NCBI RefSeq assembly: GCF_015644725.1 | Contig: NZ_CP064795.1 | Location: 3,098,501-3,162,500, forward strand | Origin: Salinimonas marina | GTDB lineage: Bacteria > Pseudomonadota > Gammaproteobacteria > Enterobacterales > Alteromonadaceae | DNA length: 64,000 nucleotides | Direction of reading: 5' to 3' | In this document: piece by piece, positions 58,335 to 64,000 of the stretch | Numbering within the stretch: position 1 is the stretch's first letter | Layout: each line of letters begins with the position of its first letter | Made by a program: the position numbers and the translations under genes | The notes under the pieces: model-generated | The model's database searches: none | Told to the model about the DNA's origin: nothing | Seen by the model: the letters and a program-made list of their open reading frames with translations, nothing else

Positions 58335-58371
58335 GGCAGGAAGGCACGGGCCTACCTGCCTTGTCAGTTTT
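58335..58371 (+). terminator. Terminator after tpm
   Basis: GGCAGG-A-AGGC pairs with GCCT-A-CCTGCC around a four-base loop, followed by TTGTCAGTTTT, between convergent tpm and yaeQ. Confidence 0.65.
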
Positions 58372-58918
58372 ATAAATGCTGTTGAATGTTTACTTCTATA
58401 CATTCGCTGTTCTCAGCGCTTTCGATGGTTAACCAGATTTGGCCGTCCTGAATCGTGACCTGAATTTGCATCGAACGCCCTACTGCGTTAGCGAGTGTAG
58501 CCGATAGCGATTCTGGTAAGGTAAACACCGACAGATTTTTCTTAGTCTGTAATTTATTTTGTTCCTTTTTCCACCACACGTCAAAGCTTCTGTCGGCATA
58601 GGAGTAAATCATCATCTGCTGACTTTGATTACAGCCCTTTTTGATACGTTGCTCAGAAGGTTGGCCTAACTCAAGCCATAGTTCGATTTCGTCGCTGAAA
58701 CTTTTTTGCCACAAATCCGGCACTTCGTCATCAGATAAGCCTTTGGTGAACTGTAATTGCTCGTGGGCATTGACGATAAACGCAACAATCCGCAGCATCA
58801 TCCGCGCGTCATTTTCAGAAGGATGCCGCGCAATTGTTAAGTTGTGATCATGGTAGTAATTGCGGTCCATATCGGTGATGGAAATATCCGCTTTAAAGAT
58901 GGTTGCTTTAAGAGCCAT
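58370..58918 (-). CDS. yaeQ: YaeQ family protein
   Basis: 182 aa, the YaeQ length, with conserved opening MALKATIFKADISITDMDRNYYHDH, HPSENDARMMLRIVAFIV, DDEVPDLWQKSFSDEIELWLELGQPSEQRIKKG and RSFDVWWKKEQNKL. YaeQ has a PD-(D/E)XK nuclease-like fold; the ExK remnants here are E-L-W-L-E-L-G and D-V-W-W. Its cellular role is not settled. This chromosomal gene marks the distal (left) end of the integron cassette array. Confidence 0.93.
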   Translation of the reverse strand: MALKATIFKADISITDMDRNYYHDHNLTIARHPSENDARMMLRIVAFIVNAHEQLQFTKGLSDDEVPDLWQKSFSDEIELWLELGQPSEQRIKKGCNQSQQMMIYSYADRSFDVWWKKEQNKLQTKKNLSVFTLPESLSATLANAVGRSMQIQVTIQDGQIWLTIESAENSECIEVNIQQHL

Positions 58919-59222
58919 GTAAATCCTGCATAATCTGCTAAGGCAAACAGTACTGTGCCTGATGGCGACATTAGGTAATGTTACCGAAGATAACGTTGTA
59001 TTGCAGCGTATGGTATCAATTAATCGGCCTCTGCGCTCTGCCTCATAAACCTCAGGAAAATGCTGCCTATCGCCCGATAAGTGCAGGCAATTTGGTGATG
59101 GGTGGTATGTGTGTCAGAAAGTATGATTGTGGAAGTGAGCAAAATGCAACTGATTGACCACTACAGAAGCCGCCCTACGTGTATGTGTCCCAGCGAACGA
59201 AGTGAGTGACTTAATTTTTTTG
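58919..59222. other. Boundary region between yaeQ and the first integron cassette
   Basis: Upstream region of yaeQ and the outermost attC. No ORF is supported. The right 60 bases are attC sequence; the left 70 are the yaeQ promoter area. The middle is unexplained and might be a disrupted attC or a lost cassette. Confidence 0.45.
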
Positions 59223-59228
59223 TTATAT
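58988..59228 (-). repeat. Outermost attC site, left half disrupted
   Basis: The inverse core GTTATAT is at 59222-59228 and the adjoining GCGAACGAAGTGAGTGACTTAA resembles other sites in the array. The matching left half is not visible nearby; the best core candidate (AGATAAC, 58988-58994) would make the site about 240 bases long. Confidence 0.45.
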
Positions 59229-59513
59229 GCCATCGTTTGATACTTCCACAAAAAAACCACTAACCTTTTGACCTTTAACTCTTGCGCACCACCGTTTATA
59301 AAATGGATACGCTACTAAGGCCATCATAACGCCATTTACAACCGAAATTGCCGGTGTCGCTATCACTGAAATTAAATCTACAATGGTCGGCTCGCCAAAA
59401 AGCGCAATAATAAAAATAAGAACTCCAAATACTAACCCACCTATAAAGTTGATAGTTGCAGATATTTTTATGAGTGATTTTAAACTGAGTTGAGTGTGAA
59501 AAATTCTAGCCAT
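59223..59513 (-). CDS. Cassette protein 1: small two-helix membrane protein
   Basis: 96 aa starting at ATG 59513 (MARIFHTQLSLKSLIKISAT). Two hydrophobic segments (about 18-40 and 45-70: INFIGGLVFGVLIFIIALFG and ISVIATPAISVVNGVMMALV), then a basic stretch (YKRWCARVKGQK). The TAA stop lies inside the attC core. I do not recognise the family. Cassette genes of this size encoding membrane proteins are common in Vibrio and Alteromonadales integrons; function unknown. Confidence 0.7.
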   Translation of the reverse strand: MARIFHTQLSLKSLIKISATINFIGGLVFGVLIFIIALFGEPTIVDLISVIATPAISVVNGVMMALVAYPFYKRWCARVKGQKVSGFFVEVSNDGI

Positions 59514-59534
59514 AGGTTTCTGGTCCTAAGTGGC

Positions 59535-59654
59535 ACATAACGCCGCGCTCTGCGGTAAATTTGGAGCGCAGGCATGTGGGCTAAAATACGAACGAAGTGA
59601 GCAGCCCACATGTTTGCGTCCCAGCCCGCGCAGCGGGCGAACTTAATTTTTTTT
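59535..59654 (-). repeat. attC site between cassettes 1 and 2 (inverse core missing)
   Basis: Core ACATAAC at 59535-59541. Long pairing arms GAGCGCAGGCATGTGGGCT and GCCCACATGTTTGCGTCCC are clear. After AACTTAATTTT the expected GTTAT core is absent, so the right end is eroded. Confidence 0.75.
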
Positions 59655-59666
59655 CCAGCACACTTT

Positions 59667-60104
59667 CTACTGCCGCCATAACTTTACTGTGCCCAATAAA
59701 TAAAACGTACCATAAATACAGCATATAATTGAGCTTACTAACCAAAAGGTTATTGAATTTTGGTGTACCACAGGGTCTGAAGTTAGAAAGGGACCAACTA
59801 AGCCTGCGATACCACGCAACAAATAGATGGCAGTAATTAAAGCTAAACAGGTTTTTAGTAGTGGTAATTTGATGATGATACCTGCACCAGAAAAAGCATA
59901 TAAGCCCCAGCCAGTAAGAATTGAAGCAATTACCAAAGTTGCAATTGCGGGGTAAGGGTCGCCCTGGGCAGCGAGTTGAGCCATGCGTTGACCAGCACCA
60001 AAAAAGAGATACCAGTCAGGGCCGCCGAAAATACAACTAATGTGAAGTAGTGCAGCCAAGATGCTTAAACTGCCAGCGATTATTAGTTGATTATTCTTGT
60101 GCAT
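59667..60104 (-). CDS. Cassette protein 2: four-helix membrane protein
   Basis: 145 aa from ATG 60104 (MHKNNQLIIAGSLSILAAL). Four hydrophobic segments: about 8-27, 52-75, 80-100 and 117-140. Small glycine- and alanine-rich helices with WYLFFGAGQRMAQLA after the first. Resembles small integral membrane proteins found widely as single genes; no catalytic motif seen. Its stop lies near the eroded end of the preceding attC. Function unknown. Confidence 0.7.
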   Translation of the reverse strand: MHKNNQLIIAGSLSILAALLHISCIFGGPDWYLFFGAGQRMAQLAAQGDPYPAIATLVIASILTGWGLYAFSGAGIIIKLPLLKTCLALITAIYLLRGIAGLVGPFLTSDPVVHQNSITFWLVSSIICCIYGTFYLLGTVKLWRQ

Positions 60105-60120
60105 TCAAATTCCTTTTGGC

Positions 60121-60220
60121 ACATAACGCCCTGTTAACAGGCTAAATATTGTTGGCTAAAATTAGCGAAGAAGGAGCCAATGCCAAGAGTATTTTGTACT
60201 TGTATAACAGATTGTTAGCT
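60121..60220 (-). repeat. attC site between cassettes 2 and 3
   Basis: Core ACATAAC (60121-60127) to inverse core GTTAGCT (60214-60220), 100 bases. CTGTTA/TAACAG boxes and GGCTAAAATTAGC-type central pairing are visible. The stop of cassette gene 3 (60215-60217) lies in the inverse core. Confidence 0.85.
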
Positions 60221-61213
60221 GCTGTTGTAATGGTTTGAAAGACCAAATAGCCACTTTTCTATTTTGCTGGCGTCTTTTTGACTGAAAACCATTAGGCTTG
60301 AATGTGCTCGATTTTCAAATATTAGCTTTGTTAACTGCTTATTGTTGACCGACGAAAAGTAACTTGGCGGTGAAATTGAGTCGACATTCGAATTTATTAA
60401 CAATGCTGGTTTACTGCTTTCAATTAAATTTATTAATAAATCCGTTTCTTCTAAAGTAACTGATGCTTCATTCATTGTATGGGTAACAATATCATCTACT
60501 CTATCAGAAAATAAACTGCTCAGTTTGGGAGCCTTATTTGGTAAATACTCTTTTGCGGCAATGTCGAATCTCATCATAGGAGCTAGTAAAATAGCTGCAT
60601 CTACATATTCAGATGATATTAAGTTGCTTGCCGTTAGAGTTCCCATTGAGTGCCCAACAACAACTGATAATTCTTTGTCACCTTTTTTATTTGCTAATTG
60701 ACTGAGCAGTTGAGAAAGCACCCGATGTTCTTTAGAACCGAAAGCAAACTTTTCTTGTGATTCGCCATGACCAAATAAATCAGGGATGATCACTTTCATG
60801 CCGAGCGCCCTAAAATAAATAGCAGTAGCTATCATAACTTCCTTTTTGCCGCCATATCCATGCAACAATAGAGCTGTCCCCTTGAAACGATTAAATGTAT
60901 CAGGAGTCATTGTGTGAGATACCGTATTCTCTACTCCATTACCTACTGCGTGGAGGTTGTAATAAACAGAACTACCCACAGGAAAGTTTTCAGAAAGGTA
61001 AGGGGGTGCTGCAAGATATTGGATACACTCCTTTGAATTATGTGAACAGAATTCATGTTTTGTGAAACCAATTTCTTCAGGTTTAGCTTTGATAAATTCT
61101 GCCTCTGATAGATAAACATCAGGATTAGATATTATGTAGCTTCCAATTGAAGTACAGCCCGATAAGAACTGAGCGAAAATAATTAGGAAAACTAGTTTAA
61201 TTTTGTTGTTCAT
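60215..61213 (-). CDS. Cassette protein 3: alpha/beta-hydrolase lipoprotein
   Basis: 332 aa from ATG 61213. Lipoprotein signal MNNKIKLVFLIIFAQFLSGC, lipidated cysteine at residue 20. Alpha/beta-hydrolase features: oxyanion region LLLHGYGGKKEV, IPDLFGHGESQEKF, the nucleophile elbow VVGHSMGTLTA with Ser189, and late ENRAHSSLMVFS with the probable catalytic histidine. Substrate unknown. Large for a cassette gene. A+T-rich compared with the neighbouring chromosome, consistent with foreign origin. Located between two attC sites, so mobile as a unit. Confidence 0.82.
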   Translation of the reverse strand: MNNKIKLVFLIIFAQFLSGCTSIGSYIISNPDVYLSEAEFIKAKPEEIGFTKHEFCSHNSKECIQYLAAPPYLSENFPVGSSVYYNLHAVGNGVENTVSHTMTPDTFNRFKGTALLLHGYGGKKEVMIATAIYFRALGMKVIIPDLFGHGESQEKFAFGSKEHRVLSQLLSQLANKKGDKELSVVVGHSMGTLTASNLISSEYVDAAILLAPMMRFDIAAKEYLPNKAPKLSSLFSDRVDDIVTHTMNEASVTLEETDLLINLIESSKPALLINSNVDSISPPSYFSSVNNKQLTKLIFENRAHSSLMVFSQKDASKIEKWLFGLSNHYNSS

Positions 61214-61257
61214 CTTTACTACAGTACTTTAAGTTACTCACGGAACTCTGCTTTGGC

Positions 61258-61347
61258 AGCTAACGCTTACAATAACGGGAAAAGCTGAGCGACAGCGAGG
61301 CTTTTTCCCAATGAGTGAAACGAACGTGGCTTATTGTTTTGTTATGT
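61258..61347 (-). repeat. attC site between cassettes 3 and 4
   Basis: Core AGCTAAC (61258-61264) to GTTATGT (61341-61347), 90 bases, with pairing GGGAAAAGC and GCTTTTTCCC in the centre. The stop of cassette gene 4 (61342-61344) lies inside the inverse core. Confidence 0.85.
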
Positions 61348-61905
61348 TTCGTGGTTGATTGCTCCTGCAATTTTCAAAACCCTCCTCGCAAGAGATTGGG
61401 CACTTTTAAGGTCTGCTCCATCCACAACTCCATCGGTGCTGCACGCAGTTACACCAACCTGACAGCCTAACCGATTAATTCCTTCACTTGAATTATTGTA
61501 AGGTGTATCTAAACCGACCCACACCATACCATGCTGACTTGCTAGTACCGTTAAATAGTGAAGAGTTGATGACTGATCACCGTTTAAACCAGTGCCTGAA
61601 GTGATCCCAGCAGCAATCTTATCTGCCCATTTTTGATTTGACCAGAAGTCACTTGTTGCATCTGCGAAAGCTTTGAATTGTGCCGCTACGCCACCCATGT
61701 AAGTTGGTGAGCCAAAAATGATGGCGCGGCATTCGTGTAAATTTTTGAACAATTGGTTGTTTATGAAACGACCTTTGATAATTTCTTCACCAGATATCTT
61801 GTAGTCAACTACATTGGCATTACCCGCCAATAGTTCAGCTTTTACTGCTGACATCAATCTTCCAGTTACATCTGTGTTAGAGAAATAGACTAGCCCTATC
61901 TTCAT
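61342..61905 (-). CDS. Cassette protein 4: flavodoxin-like NAD(P)H oxidoreductase family
   Basis: 187 aa from ATG 61905 (MKIGLVYFSNTDVTGRLMSAV). Flavodoxin fold: N-terminal phosphate-binding loop VYFSNTDVTGRL, then AIIFGSPTYMGGVAAQFKAFADATSDFW (the typical GSPTYMG flavin-contact segment of WrbA-type proteins) and ITSGTGLNGDQSSTL. C-terminal part VGLDTPYNNSSEGINRLG also fits the family. Probably binds FMN and reduces a small substrate such as a quinone; substrate unknown. Confidence 0.85.
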   Translation of the reverse strand: MKIGLVYFSNTDVTGRLMSAVKAELLAGNANVVDYKISGEEIIKGRFINNQLFKNLHECRAIIFGSPTYMGGVAAQFKAFADATSDFWSNQKWADKIAAGITSGTGLNGDQSSTLHYLTVLASQHGMVWVGLDTPYNNSSEGINRLGCQVGVTACSTDGVVDGADLKSAQSLARRVLKIAGAINHET

Positions 61906-61935
61906 AATTCATTTAGTCCATCAAACTGGAAAGAA

Positions 61936-62016
61936 ACATAACGCCTGAGCTTACCGGCATATTTTGAGTTGCCGCAGGCAACGAAAAATATGTCCGAGTA
62001 CAGCGATTTGTTAGGC
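61936..62016 (-). repeat. attC site between cassettes 4 and 5
   Basis: Core ACATAAC (61936-61942) to GTTAGGC (62010-62016), 81 bases, with pairing GGCATATTTTGAGTTGCCG / CGGCAAC-like arms. Confidence 0.8.
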
Positions 62017-62147
62017 GGCAGTCCTCCACGACCCCTGGAGCTCTCCCGAAACTGCCGACGCGGACGTATTGTTCTGCCACCGTACCCTCGTCATCAACTG
62101 TGTCCAGCGCTGTGCGATGCGTGGCATCTGTTCGGAGGCTGTGTACG

Positions 62148-62153
62148 TATAAT
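62148..62153 (+). promoter_or_regulatory. Possible -10 element of the inverted MAPEG cassette
   Basis: A perfect TATAAT 30 bases before the MAPEG start; the -35 region is weak. A cassette gene facing the array promoter needs its own promoter, so the position is meaningful. Confidence 0.4.
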
Positions 62154-62182
62154 AAATGCAATTTAAAATACTAGGAAAGATT

Positions 62183-62587
62183 ATGACCGGATTCATTGCA
62201 GTGGTGCTTTACGTCGTATGGATACAACTTCTCGCGCTGTCTTACGCATTCCCTCGCGTGCCAATGGCGCTTTTCGGAGGCCGCAAGTTCTCAGACTGGG
62301 AACGCGCTGAGGTCAACCGCGACCCGGCCTTCATGGTTCGCGCCAAGGGCGCGCACCTGAACTGCGTGGAAAACTTTCCGCTTTTCGCAGGCGTAGTGGT
62401 GGTTGCCGCGCTCATGGGCAAGAGCCCCGTGGTAGATAGTCTTGCGATGTTCATCCTGCTTGCGCGCGTGGGGCAGAGCCTGTCACATCTCATAAGCACT
62501 GCCCCGGCGTTTGTGCTATCACGTGCTACGTTCTTCCTTGCCCAGGTCGGCATGATTTTCTGGATTTGCTTTCAGCTCATCGTCTGA
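62183..62587 (+). CDS. Cassette protein 5: MAPEG family membrane protein (inverted orientation)
   Basis: 134 aa from ATG 62183 with AGGAAAG upstream; the frame from 62156 adds nine residues and is less likely. Four membrane helices. The MAPEG signature region is DWERAEVNRDPAFMVRAKGAHLNCVENFPLFAG, matching the RAxxAHxNxxExxPxF pattern, followed by AMFILLARVGQSLSHL. MAPEG proteins include glutathione transferases and eicosanoid enzymes; bacterial members often have unknown substrates. The gene lies opposite to all other cassette genes. G+C content is higher than in its cassette neighbours, so its source probably differs. Confidence 0.88.
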   Translation: MTGFIAVVLYVVWIQLLALSYAFPRVPMALFGGRKFSDWERAEVNRDPAFMVRAKGAHLNCVENFPLFAGVVVVAALMGKSPVVDSLAMFILLARVGQSLSHLISTAPAFVLSRATFFLAQVGMIFWICFQLIV

Positions 62588-62614
62588 CTTTGCCCCTGGA
62601 TGGGGGCGCCCGAT
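62183..62614 (+). other. Cassette 5 body around the inverted MAPEG gene
   Basis: The only cassette whose gene reads to the right (toward the presumed integrase). The CDS itself is 62183-62587 and is listed separately; the bases after the stop run to the next attC at 62651 without another gene. Confidence 0.4.
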
Positions 62615-62650
62615 ACAGGACATCCCGTGATAATAGGGCCGAACCCGGCC

Positions 62651-62758
62651 GCCTAACACCCACATAAGGGGCAGTAATGCGTGGGCTAAAATTTGAAGCG
62701 TAGCGACAGAACCCACGTGTTACTGTCCCAGCGAAGCGCCTTAATGTGATTGTTATAC
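62651..62758 (-). repeat. attC site between cassettes 5 and 6
   Basis: Core GCCTAAC (62651-62657) to GTTATAC (62752-62758), 108 bases, with long arms GGGGCAGTAATGCGTGGG and CCCACGTGTTACTGTCCC. Confidence 0.88.
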
Positions 62759-62765
62759 GCAAAAG

Positions 62766-63140
62766 CTAAAGGGCACGAAAAACAGCCTTTATTTGCTCAT
62801 TTGATAACGGACCATACTTATCCTCACACATAAAGCAGAAATGAGCACCAGCTGATTTACCAAGCTCTTGAAATAACCTCAACTCGGACGTTGTATAGCC
62901 ACCCTCAAAAGTTGGAATTAAATGGATAAGAAAAACTGGCTTATAAATTTTATGAATTAGTTGGCAATGCTTACTCACTACCTGCTTCAGAGAGATTTTT
63001 AATGCCCTCCAATCACCGAGCAATGTTCGTGAGTTTGATAATTCATTGCACAAAGTAATTTCTTCGTGCTCATCACCAAATATTCGGCTCACAAATCGGT
63101 CTTGATAAACTTTAATGTAAATTTTTCTACGAAACTTCAT
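62766..63140 (-). CDS. Cassette protein 6: short MreB/actin-fold-like protein
   Basis: 124 aa from ATG 63140 (MKFRRKIYIKVYQDRFVSRI); the frame from 63170 would start inside the attC site. The body NSRTLLGDWRALKISLKQVV and HLIPTFEGGYTTSELRLFQELGKSAGA resembles the part of MreB-like proteins around TEVExRAxxEAAxxAGA. Only a fragment of an actin fold would fit in 124 residues, so a full MreB function is unlikely. Similar short 'rod shape-determining-like' proteins are known from gammaproteobacterial genomes. Assignment is tentative. Confidence 0.55.
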   Translation of the reverse strand: MKFRRKIYIKVYQDRFVSRIFGDEHEEITLCNELSNSRTLLGDWRALKISLKQVVSKHCQLIHKIYKPVFLIHLIPTFEGGYTTSELRLFQELGKSAGAHFCFMCEDKYGPLSNEQIKAVFRAL

Positions 63141-63146
63141 CTTTGC

Positions 63147-63251
63147 GAATAACGCTTTGCCAATGGGCAAATGCGAACGTTGTTGGGCGAAGCCCAGTGA
63201 GTAGTTGTCCCAGCCGCGCTTTTTGCGGCGATATTAGGCAACTTGTTATAT
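63147..63251 (-). repeat. attC site between cassettes 6 and 7
   Basis: Core GAATAAC (63147-63153) to GTTATAT (63245-63251), 105 bases, with arms GGGCGAAGCCC and GCCGCGCTTTTTGCGGC visible in the centre. Confidence 0.8.
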
Positions 63252-63255
63252 AACA

Positions 63256-63540
63256 CTACGGCCACTGAACTTGCCCCATTAGGTCTTTGTATGATGCTAA
63301 AGCGCACCATATCGAAACCGCTAAATCCTGTTTCCTAATTAGAACTTGATATAGAAACACTGGTAACAACCACAGCAATAATATTGCCACTTGAACGAAA
63401 ATTGCAACGATAACAAATTCTCGTTCACCACCCAAAGCTAGAAGCGCCACAAAAACATTTAGGATCAAGAGCACCCAGATAGCTTTCTTTGCATCCGATT
63501 TTATAATTGTGATTGATTCAGATGGTTCTTCGTTGCGCAC
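63256..63540 (-). CDS. Cassette protein 7: two-helix membrane protein
   Basis: 94 aa from a GTG at 63540 preceded by AGGGAATCAA; the ATG at 63570 lies within the neighbouring attC core and is unlikely. Two membrane segments (about 23-40 AIWVLLILNVFVALLAL and 45-68 VIVAIFVQVAILLLWLLPVF), with a polar N-terminal NEEPSESITIIKSDAKK. Family not recognised. Confidence 0.65.
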   Translation of the reverse strand: MRNEEPSESITIIKSDAKKAIWVLLILNVFVALLALGGEREFVIVAIFVQVAILLLWLLPVFLYQVLIRKQDLAVSIWCALASYKDLMGQVQWP

Positions 63541-63555
63541 TTGATTCCCTGTGTT

Positions 63556-63643
63556 ATATAACACCCGCATTTGGGGCCGAAGTGAAGCTCAGCTGAACGG
63601 AGGTCCCAGCCCCGCAGGGGCGAACAACATGCGCTTGTTAGGT
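63556..63643 (-). repeat. attC site between cassettes 7 and 8
   Basis: Core ATATAAC (63556-63562) to GTTAGGT (63637-63643), 88 bases, with GCCCCGCAGGGGC pairing. Confidence 0.85.
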
Positions 63644-63649
63644 GTGGTG

Positions 63650-63967
63650 CTACCATGGGCGAACACCCTTTTTAGCAGGACTCACGCCACCTGTTTCTAG
63701 ATTTACGATGAAATCCAAACCAATCCAGTTTCCAGCTATAAGTTGGCCATCTTTTACATGAATATCCATGTAAGCTTTATCCTCATTTGGAGCACCCGCT
63801 GGACACTCTTGGATTACCCAGGCAAGTTTGCCATCTGTTTTATAAGCCTCGATATTTCTATTTAGTTTCTCACGAGGATAATTTGCAAGTACATTATCGG
63901 AAGGATAACGCCTGATTATTTCCAGGCCTTCAATTTCAATTTTCTGTTTGATATTGCCGCTATCCAT
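63650..63967 (-). CDS. Cassette protein 8: unknown small soluble protein
   Basis: 105 aa from ATG 63967 (MDSGNIKQKIEIEGLEIIR); the longer frame from 63982 starts in the next attC core. No signal peptide or membrane helix. Segments KLAWVIQECPAGAPNEDKAYMDIHVKDGQLIAGNWIGLDFIVN and GGVSPAKKG suggest a compact beta-rich fold. I do not recognise it. Confidence 0.65.
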   Translation of the reverse strand: MDSGNIKQKIEIEGLEIIRRYPSDNVLANYPREKLNRNIEAYKTDGKLAWVIQECPAGAPNEDKAYMDIHVKDGQLIAGNWIGLDFIVNLETGGVSPAKKGVRPW

Positions 63968-63973
63968 GAGTAC

Positions 63974-64000
63974 ACCTAACATCTTATTATGTAGACCTCA
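63974..64000 (-). repeat. attC site upstream of cassette 8 (cut by window edge)
   Basis: Core ACCTAAC at 63974-63980 marks the start of the next attC, which continues outside the window. Confidence 0.6.

Larger units (their letters stand above)
58988..64000 (-). mobile_element. Chromosomal integron cassette array (distal part, at least eight cassettes)
   Basis: From 59.2 kb to the right edge, short genes of varied origin alternate with 80-120 base imperfect palindromes. These begin (plus strand) with a YAAC core and end with GTTRNNY, the attC layout. Stop codons of several cassette genes lie inside the attC inverse core. Seven of eight genes read to the left, so the integrase and attI should lie beyond the right edge. 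Gene functions are unrelated to each other, as expected for cassettes. No integrase is seen in the window. Confidence 0.9.

Noticed and set aside
58988..64000. CRISPR array as an explanation for the regularly spaced repeats
   Set aside because: The repeats are 80-120 bases, imperfect and palindromic, and are separated by genes rather than by short unique spacers.

Overview
The window looks like chromosome of a marine gammaproteobacterium of the Alteromonadales (Alteromonas/Salinimonas-like). This is inferred from gene content and order, not from a database search: acnB, the rpsU-yqeY-dnaG-rpoD macromolecular-synthesis operon divergent from tsaD, folB/plsY divergent neighbours, a TtpC-type TonB2 operon next to a large TonB-dependent receptor, several secreted peptidases (S46, DUF885, M49-like) and a dgcN-dgcA D-glutamate pair. 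No rRNA or tRNA gene and no CRISPR array was seen.

Layout. 1-10.7 kb: end of a DUF192 gene, acnB, two PQQ-type sugar dehydrogenase paralogues around a small membrane protein, two unknown exported proteins, a spermidine-synthase-like protein and rhlE. 10.7-17.2 kb: S46 peptidase, DUF885 peptidase and an alanine-dehydrogenase/carboxyethylornithine-synthase-like gene, with REP-like dispersed repeats between them. 17.7-30.6 kb: a minus-strand nutrient-uptake block holding the TonB2 energy-transduction operon (DUF3450, TtpC, ExbB2, ExbD2, TonB2, TPR protein), a TonB-dependent receptor, a surface lipoprotein, a PstS-like protein and phoR/phoB. This suggests phosphate-controlled outer-membrane uptake. 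30.7-39.8 kb: orphan sensor kinase, rdgC, Fur-box-controlled siderophore receptor, HDOD protein and M49-like lipoprotein. 39.8-50.1 kb: housekeeping genes (HIT, uppP, folK, folB, plsY, a phosphodiesterase, tsaD, rpsU, yqeY, dnaG, rpoD). 50.1-58.9 kb: an IS3-type transposase relic, mscS-like, rimK, elaA-like, dgcN, dgcA, a sodium:solute symporter, tpm and yaeQ.

59-64 kb is the distal part of a chromosomal integron: eight small cassettes separated by attC sites. Seven cassette genes are on the minus strand and one (a MAPEG protein) is inverted. The integrase is not in the window; by orientation it should lie to the right of it.

Eight otherwise well-conserved genes are each split by what reads as one missing G or C, mostly in G/C homopolymers (positions near 5650, 16969, 20271, 25235, 28109, 32352, 35559, 43324). 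All eight need the same correction, one added base. I therefore read them as probable sequencing errors rather than eight separate gene losses, and annotate the restored genes.
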